A DNA stretch of 41,227 bases, from NCBI GenBank assembly GCA_943327315.2, contig CALPWQ020000009.1:1-41227 (forward strand), read 5' to 3'. Position numbers and translations under genes: made by a program. How positions within the stretch are numbered: the stretch's first letter is position 1; every line of letters starts with the position of its first letter. This DNA comes from Chitinophaga pinensis. GTDB lineage: Bacteria; Bacteroidota; Bacteroidia; Flavobacteriales_D; Crocinitomicaceae. Positions 10,238 through 20,112 of the stretch are shown piece after piece. Below the pieces are notes generated by a model. The model saw only the letters and a list, made by a program, of their open reading frames with translations. It had not been told where the DNA came from and did not search any database.

Positions 10238-10280
10238 AGAGGAGTATCGAATTATCGAACCTGATTTGGGAGGGCTTGGA
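10238..10280. repeat. Direct repeat DR1, copy 2 (43 bp), directly abutting DR2 copy A
   Basis: AGAGGAGTATCGAATTATCGAACCTGATTTGGGAGGGCTTGGA; one mismatch to 8781-8823. Confidence 0.85.
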
Positions 10281-10317
10281 GGAAATTGAATCTATTTATT
10301 AACCCAAAAGATTAAAG

Positions 10318-10971
10318 TTAATCCAGGTTGTTAAAATCCATCCAAAATTCATCCGTCAAATAAAACACCGTATCGATGAAATAAAGAAGACCATCCTTTG
10401 TTAACACATTTTCATCGTGAAGATCTTCTAGAATCAATCCTAATTCTCGATTGTAATAGTCGTTATTTCTGGTGTTTGAGAATCCATTACTAAGTAGAAA
10501 TTCTTTAATGTGCAAGAGATTCGTCGTTGATGTTACTTCAACAAAAGGTTGTTCAACTACAGCAAATAAATTGTCATTTTCGGTATGAAAGCCAATTAAA
10601 TGATAGGCCGTATCTTCAAAAAAAGTATTGTGCAAGAGCAGGTTATGAAGATAATCTTCCCAAGAATTGTAATAAATAGAATCATTTAACTTGAATACAG
10701 ATTTTTGGTCATTTAAATACACCTTCTGTTCTGCACCTTCACTAACGTATTGATTGAAATCAATGTTGTTAACCCACAATTGATTTTTAAAGATATAAGA
10801 CTCTAATTTCTGCTTTTCTTGCTCTTTGTAGCGCTTTGATCCTTTAGGCGTTGAGCTTGTTGTCTGGCTTTCTCTAAGGTGGTTGGCGATTGCTTGGATA
10901 ATTTTTCCATGCCTAACTTCGCTCTTTCCTGAAATGATTGCATAAAGGTGATATTTTAATGAATTTGACAT
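10318..10971 (-). CDS. Kinase-fold protein resembling the putative polyvalent-protein kinase domain
   Basis: GAEQKVYLNDQKSVFKLNDSIYYNSWEDYLHNLLLHNTFFEDTAYHLIGFHTENDNLFAVVEQPFV...LGLILEDLHDENVLTKDGLLYFIDTVFYL (catalytic-loop-like DLHDENVL and IDT). Confidence 0.65.
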   Translation of the reverse strand: MSNSLKYHLYAIISGKSEVRHGKIIQAIANHLRESQTTSSTPKGSKRYKEQEKQKLESYIFKNQLWVNNIDFNQYVSEGAEQKVYLNDQKSVFKLNDSIYYNSWEDYLHNLLLHNTFFEDTAYHLIGFHTENDNLFAVVEQPFVEVTSTTNLLHIKEFLLSNGFSNTRNNDYYNRELGLILEDLHDENVLTKDGLLYFIDTVFYLTDEFWMDFNNLD

Positions 10972-11012
10972 TCAATCAAAGTTACGGAAAAAATGGAAAG
11001 AGTAACAGGTTC

Positions 11013-11060
11013 AGTTTACGGCATAAAAAAACCTGAGCCAAATGACTCAGGTTTTCCTAG

Positions 11061-11063
<3 letters not shown>
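11013..11063. repeat. Direct repeat DR2, copy B (51 bp), overlapping the 3' end of tRNA-fMet
   Basis: AGTTTACGGCATAAAAAAACCTGAGCCAAATGACTCAGGTTTTCCTAGTAG. Confidence 0.9.
11025..11056 (-). terminator. Rho-independent terminator of tRNA-fMet
   Basis: AACCTGAG / CTCAGGTT stem followed on the minus strand by a T run. Confidence 0.75.
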
Positions 11064-11133
<70 letters not shown>

Positions 11134-11162
11134 ATATATCTTTTATTGCCTATTTCAATTCA

Positions 11163-11236
11163 TTCTCGAACTTGCGTCCGTCAGCTGACGGATATGAGCC
11201 CGAGGAGCTACTCCCGATACTTCGGGACTCCACCCA
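11163..11236 (-). pseudogene. Degenerate tRNA-Met-like remnant with a hairpin in the D-arm region
   Basis: Plus-strand CTCGAACTTGCGTCCGTCAGCTGACGGATATGAGCCCGAGGAGCTACTCCCGATACTTCGGGACTCCACCC aligns by eye to the neighbouring tRNA-fMet, with TCCCGATACTTCGGGA at 11212-11227. Confidence 0.5.
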
Positions 11237-11330
11237 CACTCTATTCATTCAAATTCTGAACCCGAATGCACTGCGAAGATAGGCATTCATTGTTGAAAAA
11301 CCAAATTTACTTTTGAAATGCTCGAAACAA

Positions 11331-11843
11331 CTAATCGTTGTCTTGATGCTCAACGTGCTTTTCGGTTGAATTCTTTGCGACATCTCCACGCAATTCGGGA
11401 CGGCGGATTTTACCTCCAGTGTTTCCAATAATCATCATCAATCCAAACGTGGTTGCCGCCAAAGATAATACAGCACTTTTCATGAGACCTTGTTTTGAAT
11501 GTTTAGCGTCATTTGAACTCTTAGATCGCGACATCACAATGAGCAAAACCAATGAGGCTATAGCCAAAGCTATCATTAGGATAAGGCCTGTTTCCGCTAG
11601 CTCTTCGTGCTCATGAATCATGTCGTGCGAAGAATCTTTGAATCGTTCAGCTACTTCTTCTGCTCCTTCCCCTGTGAAATAGGTGGGTAAGGTGGCAATG
11701 CCGGTAACAATGAATGTGATCAAGCCCGTCTTCTCCAAGGTGTTGTTTCGGCGAAACATCCCAATTCCGAAAATTATTACTCCAACAAAAACCCCGAAAA
11801 TGGGTGCGTGATTGAGAATTAAATGTATGTGTCCAGCATTCAT
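11331..11843 (-). CDS. Small four-helix-type membrane protein, DUF2231-like
   Basis: MNAGHIHLILNHAPIFGVFVGVIIFGIGMFRRN... with several hydrophobic helices. Confidence 0.55.
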   Translation of the reverse strand: MNAGHIHLILNHAPIFGVFVGVIIFGIGMFRRNNTLEKTGLITFIVTGIATLPTYFTGEGAEEVAERFKDSSHDMIHEHEELAETGLILMIALAIASLVLLIVMSRSKSSNDAKHSKQGLMKSAVLSLAATTFGLMMIIGNTGGKIRRPELRGDVAKNSTEKHVEHQDND

Positions 11844-11951
11844 GAGCTACAATTTTTAGCGAATGTATCGCTTTATTCCTAATTAAATAATGATTTAAAT
11901 CAGCAATATTGAATAGTTAAACGGTTAAAAAGCAAGAAGAAGAAGAAACCC

Positions 11952-14582
11952 TTACCTCACAAGTTGAAAAAACGTATGCCCTTCCTGAATTGTAGCATCT
12001 AGACCAGTCACGGTATATTTCACAAAGTAGGTTCCTTCCACTGCATCCTTTCCTTTCACTTTTCCGTCCCATTTATCCGTTATATTGTCGAACTCGGTCA
12101 TTACCAACCCCCAACGATCGATGATTACCGCTTCTAGAGTTTTTGCATTTTTTGTGGTTATGAAATAAAAATCATTGGCATCATCTGAATTTGGTGAGAA
12201 AACATTTGGCACATACACTTCTAAAGGATCCATAGGTATAACCGTAATGAATGTCGTCCAGGTATCATCACAAATTCCATTACTTGCGGTTAGCACGACA
12301 GCATAGGTTCCAGGCTCATTATAGATGACGGTTTGTGAATCATTGGTGCTAGTAGGATTGGTTTCACCATTGCCAAAATCCCATAAATATTCAGTGGCAT
12401 TTGTACTTAAATTATCAAAGACAATGGTTAACGGAGGATTTCCGGTGGAATCCAAATTTTGACCTAAGGCATCAGGAATCGGGACAATGGTTACATTCGT
12501 AACTGCATTGGAAACACACCCATTTCCATCCGTAATTGTTAGGGTATAGGCAGTGCTCACAGTAGGAGATACATTCACCGTACTTGTCGTGTTTCCGTCA
12601 GTCCATAAATAAGAATAAGGTTGTGTGCCTCCAGAAGCAACTCCTGATAAAACAGTTGACATCCCCACACATAGCGTGGTATCCATTGAACTTGATGCAT
12701 TCAATAGCGTGGGTTCCGTGATACTATTATTCACTGTAGCGACACAGCCATTGGCATCGACAAGAGTGAAGGTATAATTCCCCGCTGATAGGGTTGAGAA
12801 ATTTGGTGTGGATTGAGGCGCTTGACCATTTACTGAATAAAGGTAAGGTGGCAATCCGTTCGAAGCGGTCACATCTGTAGTACCATCCATCGCCCCAAAG
12901 CAACTCACATTGGTTGAATTGACAACTGTAATTATTGGAAAAGCATCCGCACCAACAGTGACCGGAATTGTCGTGGTGCATCCATTTCCATCTGTTAGAA
13001 GCACTGTAAAATTATTTGCAGCAATGGCATTGAAAATACCAGTAGGCTGAGTCGTGACACCATTGTCAATTGAATACGTCAATGGAGAAATTCCTCCTGC
13101 TCCAGAAACCTCAAGGGAACCATTCGCAAGGTTGCAGGTGGTATTATTGGTTCCAATCTCTGTTAAATTAAGCGCCAAAGGCTCAATAACTGTTGTGTCA
13201 ATTGATTCTACACACCCATTGTTATCTGTGACTACTATCGTATAATTACCTGCCGTTAAATTGGAGAATGACCCCGAAGTTCCATTGGATGTTCCGTTGA
13301 TGGTGAAACTGTATGGCGTTGTTCCACCACTTGCCGACCCAACAATTGAACCCGATGATCCACCATTGCACAGGACATTCTGAACAGAACCAATAGATAA
13401 GGCTAAAGTTGAATTGTCTTGAATAGACACGTTTAGTGTCGAAATACAACCTGCTGCATCTTGGACATAAGCAGTGTAGGCACCAACAGATAAACCTGTG
13501 AAACTCGTCCCTGGTTGGTAAGTTATATTGTCTAATGAATAGGTATATCCTGGAGTTCCTCCTGAAGCACCAACAGAAAATCCTCCATTCGAAAGACCGC
13601 ATGAAGCTGGTGTATTTGCAGTTTGTGATAAAATCAATCCCGTATTTGCTGGAGTAACTAGCACCTGATCTTCTTCGATAACGGTGGTCCCATCGCAGCG
13701 GGTATAGGTTGCACGCGCTGTATAAGTGGTGGCCACACTAGGACAAACACTTAGTGAGGTTGTTGTACCGATCACATTTGTTCCTTCCAACCAATCAATG
13801 GTGTAAATAGGTGCTCCATTGGGTAAAAATCGCCAAGCTTCGGGTGTATTGACGGTCCATGCCCCAGTGTTTCGAGCCGGCGGAGTTATTCCCGCATTTC
13901 CCGCAGGATTTTGAATCCCAATGACTGCATTGCCGCTATTCCAACCTGAACATGTAGGTTTAGACTGAACATACACGTCAATTGCATTTGTTGTTTCATA
14001 CAGCACAATCATGTGACGGCTTGTGATATTCGTGCAGGAAAATTGACAAATTTGATCGTAGGAAACTACAAAAATTCGGCATGGAGCCGTACCTACCAAG
14101 TTCCACTTGATATTGCCGCAAACAGATGGATCTATATCATGATAAATTCCAAAGATATTTCCTGCCGGTGCTAGTGCTGCGGAAGGACACGTTGCGGTAA
14201 ACGGCCATGGACAATATAGACCAGCATTTGCAGTATTAAATGACAAATTCCCATTTGCACCCACTAAAATTTGAGAGTAATTCACCCCATAAAAACAAAA
14301 GTTAAACGGGAGATTAATTATAGGACTCCAAATGTCATCCGTTCCAACCGAAACACCTGTTCCAGCTTGATTGTAAGGGATAGGAGGATTGTGTGGAATT
14401 GAACCCACAGAATAACTTGTCGTTGCTCCTGCATTGAATGGAGTGGCCGTTAAGGTTGCACAAGGAGTCGAACAATTAAGGGTTTGGTCCGGACCAGCAT
14501 TCACGGAAGGACAGCCAGGAAATTGTGCACTTGCATACATGTGCAAGAAACATCCTATCAAGAAAGGCAGTAGTTTTCTCAT
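11952..14582 (-). CDS. SprB-repeat surface adhesin with CHU_C / T9SS type B C-terminal domain
   Basis: Multiple SprB-like repeats (CNGGSSGSIVGSASGGTTPYSFTINGTSNGTSGSFSNLTAGNYTIVVTDNNGC); PKD region; C-terminus VPNVFSPNSDDANDFYFITTKNAKTLEAVIIDRWGLVMTEFDNITDKWDGK. Confidence 0.85.
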   Translation of the reverse strand: MRKLLPFLIGCFLHMYASAQFPGCPSVNAGPDQTLNCSTPCATLTATPFNAGATTSYSVGSIPHNPPIPYNQAGTGVSVGTDDIWSPIINLPFNFCFYGVNYSQILVGANGNLSFNTANAGLYCPWPFTATCPSAALAPAGNIFGIYHDIDPSVCGNIKWNLVGTAPCRIFVVSYDQICQFSCTNITSRHMIVLYETTNAIDVYVQSKPTCSGWNSGNAVIGIQNPAGNAGITPPARNTGAWTVNTPEAWRFLPNGAPIYTIDWLEGTNVIGTTTSLSVCPSVATTYTARATYTRCDGTTVIEEDQVLVTPANTGLILSQTANTPASCGLSNGGFSVGASGGTPGYTYSLDNITYQPGTSFTGLSVGAYTAYVQDAAGCISTLNVSIQDNSTLALSIGSVQNVLCNGGSSGSIVGSASGGTTPYSFTINGTSNGTSGSFSNLTAGNYTIVVTDNNGCVESIDTTVIEPLALNLTEIGTNNTTCNLANGSLEVSGAGGISPLTYSIDNGVTTQPTGIFNAIAANNFTVLLTDGNGCTTTIPVTVGADAFPIITVVNSTNVSCFGAMDGTTDVTASNGLPPYLYSVNGQAPQSTPNFSTLSAGNYTFTLVDANGCVATVNNSITEPTLLNASSSMDTTLCVGMSTVLSGVASGGTQPYSYLWTDGNTTSTVNVSPTVSTAYTLTITDGNGCVSNAVTNVTIVPIPDALGQNLDSTGNPPLTIVFDNLSTNATEYLWDFGNGETNPTSTNDSQTVIYNEPGTYAVVLTASNGICDDTWTTFITVIPMDPLEVYVPNVFSPNSDDANDFYFITTKNAKTLEAVIIDRWGLVMTEFDNITDKWDGKVKGKDAVEGTYFVKYTVTGLDATIQEGHTFFQLVR

Positions 14583-14728
14583 ATTATGAGGAATAAAATG
14601 TTGTTAAATCTAAGCTAAAAAAATGGGAGGTTTACATTTTTTGCTTTAGAAAAATGATTCTATTGATTCAGAATCATTCTTTTAACAGACAAATATTCTT
14701 TTGAAACTACTCAAATCCAATCAGAATG

Positions 14729-15010
14729 TCAAAATTCCGAATCCTTGATCAATGCAAAAAGTTCAACAGACTTTTTCAACGCATACAAGGGCAGGGTAGG
14801 CATCAATTCATTCACTTTATCCACGTCAATTCCCTTGAAAATAAGCACCGCTCCATTGCGTCCTTGTCTTAAGAAAAGCTGATCGAGAAATCCTGCTTCT
14901 TTCCATTGGGCGACAACTTCACGTTCATGTTTAATGATTTCAGGGAAATTCGCTGGTAGATTTTCTATATCAATCGTCAGGATAACCATTATTCTATTCA
15001 TATTTTCCAT
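14729..15010 (-). CDS. Muconolactone delta-isomerase-like small protein
   Basis: Size and pattern (EREVVAQWKEAGFLDQLFLRQGRNGAVLIFKGIDVDKVNELMPTLPLY). Confidence 0.6.
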   Translation of the reverse strand: MENMNRIMVILTIDIENLPANFPEIIKHEREVVAQWKEAGFLDQLFLRQGRNGAVLIFKGIDVDKVNELMPTLPLYALKKSVELFALIKDSEF

Positions 15011-15256
15011 AATTATTCAATGTCACTATTCATATTTAAAAACTCAGGCGCAGAGTGGTTTCAACTGCCATTGTAAGAAAACCTATCCCTCTGTGCTTCT
15101 GTGGTATTCTCCGTCGGTCAACTATAAATGTACTCCATTTTTTTACCGCTGATGCACAAAGAACAATCAACTGTCCAAGGAAATCAAGGTTTTGACAAAT
15201 ACACTTTAGAACTGAAATGGCTTTTCAATCAGAATTTCGCTGCTCATTCGTCAAAT

Positions 15257-16336
15257 TTAATTGTTTAAAAACGGATAATCAATATATCCCTTATCCTGAC
15301 CACTATACATCGTTGCACGGTCTGCTTCATTGAGTTCAGCATCGAGCTCAAAACGTTTCGGTAAATCTGGATTCGCCAAAAATAAAGTGCCGAAAGATAT
15401 CATTTTTACCAATCCTTTTATCAATTCCGCCTCTCCAGTTTCTCGGGTAAATCCACAATTAGCCATGACAGGATGCACGCACAATCTCCCTAACGTTTCC
15501 AGGACATCATCCGGGTATTGTGGGAATTTATCCGCTGGGAATGGAACCTTCATGAGGTGGATGTACGCCAAAGGCATGTGATTGAGTTCGCCAATTAGTT
15601 TCGTAAACTGTGCGATCGGATCAATATGTGTGATGGAGTTGTAAGTGCTCGTTGGTGATAATCGAATGGCCGCCTTATCTTCACCGATAGCTTCAACGAT
15701 TTCGTGCATGATTTCCACCACAAAGCGATTCCTGTTTTCGTCACTTCCACCGTATTCATCGGTGCGTTGATTGGCGCTATCCGCCAAAAATTGGTTCGGC
15801 AGATATCCAAATGCCGCATGCAATTCCACTCCATCAAATCCAACTTCCATGGCATTTAAAGCCGCTTGCTTGTATTCCTGTACAATCTCTTTTACTTCTT
15901 CGGTAGACAACTCACGGGGCGTTTCGTAATCTTTCATGCCCTCCATGGTGAAATGCTGCTGTCCTTGAATGGCAATCGCTGATGGTGCAACGGGCTGTTC
16001 TCCATTTTTTACGAGTGAATGTCCAACACGTCCTGTATGCCAAAGTTGAGCGTAGATTACTCCTCCCTCATCATGCACCGCCTTGGTCACTTTCTTCCAG
16101 GCGTCGATTTGTTCTTGGGTATACATTCCAGGTGTCATCGGACTCCCTGTTGCTTGCTGACTGATATTGATGGCTTCACTGATAATCAACCCCGCACTAG
16201 ATCGTTGGGTGTAATACGTAACCGTTGACTCGCCAACCACTCCACTGAAACTCGCACGGCTGCGAGTCATTGGCGCCATAGCCATGCCATTTTTCAAAAG
16301 GTGTTTCCCTATTTTTACTGGTGATAATAGTTTCAT
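15257..16336 (-). CDS. nemA: Old Yellow Enzyme family alkene reductase (NemA-like)
   Basis: MKLLSPVKIGKHLLKNGMAMAPMTRSRA, QLWHTGRVGH, GFDGVELHAAFGYLPNQFLADSANQRTDEYGGSDENRNRF. Confidence 0.9.
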   Translation of the reverse strand: MKLLSPVKIGKHLLKNGMAMAPMTRSRASFSGVVGESTVTYYTQRSSAGLIISEAINISQQATGSPMTPGMYTQEQIDAWKKVTKAVHDEGGVIYAQLWHTGRVGHSLVKNGEQPVAPSAIAIQGQQHFTMEGMKDYETPRELSTEEVKEIVQEYKQAALNAMEVGFDGVELHAAFGYLPNQFLADSANQRTDEYGGSDENRNRFVVEIMHEIVEAIGEDKAAIRLSPTSTYNSITHIDPIAQFTKLIGELNHMPLAYIHLMKVPFPADKFPQYPDDVLETLGRLCVHPVMANCGFTRETGEAELIKGLVKMISFGTLFLANPDLPKRFELDAELNEADRATMYSGQDKGYIDYPFLNN

Positions 16337-16350
16337 GTTTCTATTTTCAA

Positions 16351-16378
16351 TTGATTTAGGTCAAATTTACTACCTTCG
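16351..16378 (+). promoter_or_regulatory. Bacteroidota-type promoter for the HxlR gene
   Basis: TTG (16351-16353), 17-nt spacer, TACCTTCG (16371-16378), close to the TTG/TAnnTTTG consensus. Confidence 0.5.
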
Positions 16379-16432
16379 TCTAGTTATATGACCAATATGC
16401 ACTTTTTGTATATAGACCAATATTTTAGACCA

Positions 16433-16780
16433 ATGGAAAACACGAAGGTTCGAAAGACAAAAGACTTCATTCCTGGCAATTGCCCGGTTGCATTTTGCAT
16501 GAATATCATTGGAGGAAAATGGAAACCCAGTGTCATCCACATGATCCGCACCGATCGAAACCGCTACAGTTTGTTGTTGAAGAATATTCCAGAAATCAGC
16601 AAACAAACCTTGACGAATCAATTGCGGGAGTTGGAAACAGACGGCATCATCGAACGGATCATTTATGCTGAGATTCCACCACGCGTAGAATACAAAATCA
16701 CACCTTACGGAAGTACCTTGTTGCCCATCATCGACAGCATGTACCAATGGGCGAAAATCCATATGCCCAATATTCTATAG
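16433..16780 (+). CDS. HxlR-family winged-helix transcriptional regulator
   Basis: NCPVAFCMNIIGGKWKPSVIHMI...LLLKNIPEISKQTLTNQLRELETDGIIERIIYAEIPPRVEYKITPYGSTLLPII. Start chosen at MENTKVRK; the ORF track starts at 16388. Confidence 0.9.
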   Translation: MENTKVRKTKDFIPGNCPVAFCMNIIGGKWKPSVIHMIRTDRNRYSLLLKNIPEISKQTLTNQLRELETDGIIERIIYAEIPPRVEYKITPYGSTLLPIIDSMYQWAKIHMPNIL

Positions 16781-16930
16781 GATAGAAAAGGGGTGTGTTA
16801 GGGTGAAGCTGTAAACGACTAGTAAATAGCTGAAGTTGATACTCCGATCTTATTTTTTCCATACTATACTGTGTCTTTTATTTTTTTATGTCAATGAAAC
16901 AAAGTAAATTGAATAAAAATAACTACTACT

Positions 16931-18502
16931 ATGGCACGAAATCATCGTATTCTTTTGATTTTTATAATACCTCTATTCTCTCATTCACAGGTATTTAACT
17001 ATTCAACATTGGATTTTAACAACGTAAAGTCCCAAGTCAATGACGAGGGAGCATTTTTCTATGCTTCAACTTCAAATAGTTTAGGGTATGAAATTCCCAA
17101 AGGCGGAGGGGTAAGTTCAATTTTTTGTGGCTCGTATTTTTTTGGCGGTTATGACCCACTTGGGCAATTGCACCTGAGTGGATCTTTATTCAACAGAAAT
17201 AACCTTAATGCAGGTGCCGGATTACATTCGGGTCCAATTGCCAACCAAAATGCCTATGCGAGTATTCAGTATAGTAATCTCTACCAAAATTCAATTTGGA
17301 ATGTGGCATCAGCAGATATTGACAATCACATCGCCAATTTTCAAAACTCGGGGTATGTGATTCCAAGCTCTATCGCAACTTGGCCTGGCAATGGTGCCTC
17401 ATCCTTAGGAGTAGCAAATCAACTGGCGCCCTACATGGATGTAAACAACAACGGGGTGTATGAGCCCGCCTTGGGCGATTATCCAGATATCCGAGGAGAT
17501 CAAGCAGTTTATGTCATCATGAATGACAAATCTTATTTGCCCGGTGCAGATGCTATGAATATAGAAGTCCACGCCATGTTTTATCAATTTTCATCGGGAA
17601 ATTACTTGAACAATACCACATTCTTAAACCTTCGTGTTTTCAACCGCAGCAATACAACCTATTCGAATTACCGTCAAGCACTGATCATGGATTTTGATAT
17701 CGGAAATTTCAGTGATGACTATGTAGGGTGCTATGCGCAAAACAATGTACTGTTCGGTTACAATGGGGATCTAGTCGATGAAGTCAATGCCGGAAATATT
17801 GGATATGGCGCATCAATTCCAAGTCAAGGAGTGGTGAGTTTATCTCACGACCTTTACAGCGCAGGTCCCTATGGTCAAAGTGGACAAACCTATCCTGATG
17901 AATTTGGTACTTGGTTGATGATGAATGGCCAAGATTATAATGGTTCCTATTGGACCGATTTGAATAGTTTACCGACTTTATTCAAATGGAACGGAAATCC
18001 CAATGTTCCAACTGATTGGACTGAACGAGCTCTCAACAACCCCAAAGGCGACAGACGCGGAATCATGACCATTCAGGAGCCAACTTTGCCTGCAGGTGGA
18101 TCGATTTGTACTGATTATGCCTTTATTTATGACCGAAGTGCCGGTCCTTTTGAAAATGCCCAAAATGTAATTTATATCGCAGCTGCCATTCGTAACTTAT
18201 ACCAAAATAATGATTTGTTTCCGTGCCAATCGGGTTCATTCAGTGCAGTGAATCAACTCGAAGAAAATGATGCATCTTCAGTTTTTCCAAATCCTTCGAA
18301 CGGTCAATTTACCCTTGAAATGAAAGAATTTGCAGCGTATTCCATTCGGGTGACAGACGCTCTTGGGAAAATAATTCATACAGAACATTTTACGGGGAAA
18401 TCTGCTACCATAACATTACATCAGATTGTATCACGAGGAGTTTATTTTGTGACTATTGACTCAGAAATGGGGACGTCAACGCACAAGGTGATTATTGAAT
18501 AA
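16931..18502 (+). CDS. Secreted protein with T9SS type A C-terminal sorting domain
   Basis: C-terminus VFPNPSNGQFTLEMKEFAAYSIRVTDALGKIIHTEHFTGKSATITLHQIVSRGVYFVTIDSEMGTSTHKVIIE. Confidence 0.8.
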   Translation: MARNHRILLIFIIPLFSHSQVFNYSTLDFNNVKSQVNDEGAFFYASTSNSLGYEIPKGGGVSSIFCGSYFFGGYDPLGQLHLSGSLFNRNNLNAGAGLHSGPIANQNAYASIQYSNLYQNSIWNVASADIDNHIANFQNSGYVIPSSIATWPGNGASSLGVANQLAPYMDVNNNGVYEPALGDYPDIRGDQAVYVIMNDKSYLPGADAMNIEVHAMFYQFSSGNYLNNTTFLNLRVFNRSNTTYSNYRQALIMDFDIGNFSDDYVGCYAQNNVLFGYNGDLVDEVNAGNIGYGASIPSQGVVSLSHDLYSAGPYGQSGQTYPDEFGTWLMMNGQDYNGSYWTDLNSLPTLFKWNGNPNVPTDWTERALNNPKGDRRGIMTIQEPTLPAGGSICTDYAFIYDRSAGPFENAQNVIYIAAAIRNLYQNNDLFPCQSGSFSAVNQLEENDASSVFPNPSNGQFTLEMKEFAAYSIRVTDALGKIIHTEHFTGKSATITLHQIVSRGVYFVTIDSEMGTSTHKVIIE

Positions 18503-18583
18503 AGAAATATAAATCCATTTTAATCAAGTGGATAAGTTTTAATTTAGTGCGTTATTTTCAAAACACGCACTAAGCTCTTCCAT

Positions 18584-18985
18584 TTGTACAATATGAAAAC
18601 GTTTCTTTTTTTTCTCGCGATATTCTTTTGCGCGAATACTTCCTTGTCCCAACCCCAGACCAATACAATCTCCGTTAATCTCGTGGATGGCATCCTTGCT
18701 ATGGGCTATGTTGATCACGGTGCATACCTAAATTTCACTGGTCCAAATCTTAGTTTTAGTCGCGGAAAATCCAAAATCATGTTGGGCATGTTGCCCTCAC
18801 TGCGCTACAAACAAGACACAGGGGTCACCAAGAATTCACCGATTATTCCAAGTTTAGGTGTTGGTATAACATACTCCTACAAAAGATGTGTGTTTCAGTT
18901 ACCGCTTTATTACAATGCGAAAACGAGCACTGCAAATGGAAACTGGCAGCTTGGTGTTGGGCTTGGGTTTCGTTTGAAGAAATGA
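18584..18985 (+). CDS. Hypothetical exported protein
   Basis: ORF with signal peptide MKTFLFFLAIFFCANTSLSQ. Confidence 0.6.
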   Translation: MYNMKTFLFFLAIFFCANTSLSQPQTNTISVNLVDGILAMGYVDHGAYLNFTGPNLSFSRGKSKIMLGMLPSLRYKQDTGVTKNSPIIPSLGVGITYSYKRCVFQLPLYYNAKTSTANGNWQLGVGLGFRLKK

Positions 18986-19147
18986 TTGCCTTCAAAAACG
19001 CCCCTATCCATTCTTAGGATTTCAATTGGACGTGCTTTTGAGGGATGAATTCCTTGATGATTCACTAAACTCAGTAGAACTCGTACTTTTGATTAAAGTT
19101 GACGAATGACGTTTAGCAATAAGTTTTGTTCAACATAAGCAAAGGTA

Positions 19148-20032
19148 TCAAGACCTTAAACCTTTGTATTTAACTAAAAAAGCAAATGGAGTGATGCCTA
19201 CATTCTTTTTAAAAAATCTCACAAAATAAGAATTGTCAAAATATCCTAATTCTTCTCCAATTTGTGTGACATTTAACTTGGAATAAATTAACATCCTTTT
19301 TGCTTCAAGTATTGTTCTTTCACTGATTAATTGTGTACTCGTTTTTCCAACACAACTTTTTGCAACTCGATTTAAGTGTTTTTCTGTAATGTTTAATTTG
19401 AAAGCATAGTCTTTCACAAATTTCTCATTTCTAAAATTCTCTTCGATTAAATCTTCAAACTGTCTAAGTTTTGTCAAATATGTTTGGTTTTTAATATTTC
19501 CTAAAGTATGTTTTTCCCTTGAAATTTCAATATATACGAATAGGATTAGCGCATGGATTTTTTGCCATTTTAAAAAATCCTTATTTACATATTCTGTAAC
19601 TAATTCATTCATGACAAAATTGATCTTGCTTAGTTCTTTTTCTTTGAGTTTAAAATATGGTGTCCCTTGAAAAGAATTATAAAAATGAAAATCTTTAATG
19701 CTTAATGAAATAAATCCCTTGTCAAAGAATTCTTTGGAATGAAAAAAGATGAATCCTTCAACATCATCTGACAATTCCCAATAATGCATTTGACCGGGTT
19801 TCAGGACAAATAAAACTCCCTTTTCAATTTGGAATGTTTCAAAATCAACTTCATGCTTACCTTTGCCTTGTGTAAATAGAATAACTAGAAAAAAATCGTG
19901 TTTATGAGGGGAATTAGTAAAATGATGAATTTTAACATGCTTACTTAAAAAGTTCGTGTAAAAATCTCCTTCATTATTTGAAAGCTCAAATGTATTGATG
20001 CTATATATTGGCATTTTATTTTTCATATCCAA
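19148..20032 (-). CDS. AraC-family transcriptional regulator
   Basis: N-terminal cupin-like region; C-terminal HTH KDYAFKLNITEKHLNRVAKSCVGKTSTQLISERTILEAKRMLIYSKLNVTQIGEELGYFDNSYFVRFFKKNVGITPFAF. Confidence 0.9.
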   Translation of the reverse strand: MDMKNKMPIYSINTFELSNNEGDFYTNFLSKHVKIHHFTNSPHKHDFFLVILFTQGKGKHEVDFETFQIEKGVLFVLKPGQMHYWELSDDVEGFIFFHSKEFFDKGFISLSIKDFHFYNSFQGTPYFKLKEKELSKINFVMNELVTEYVNKDFLKWQKIHALILFVYIEISREKHTLGNIKNQTYLTKLRQFEDLIEENFRNEKFVKDYAFKLNITEKHLNRVAKSCVGKTSTQLISERTILEAKRMLIYSKLNVTQIGEELGYFDNSYFVRFFKKNVGITPFAFLVKYKGLRS

Positions 20033-20112
20033 AACTACAAAAATGTCTTAATAGTACCATTAATGGTGTGATATACTAGGCCTATTTACTTTTCAGTGAT
20101 TAACTTTGAATT

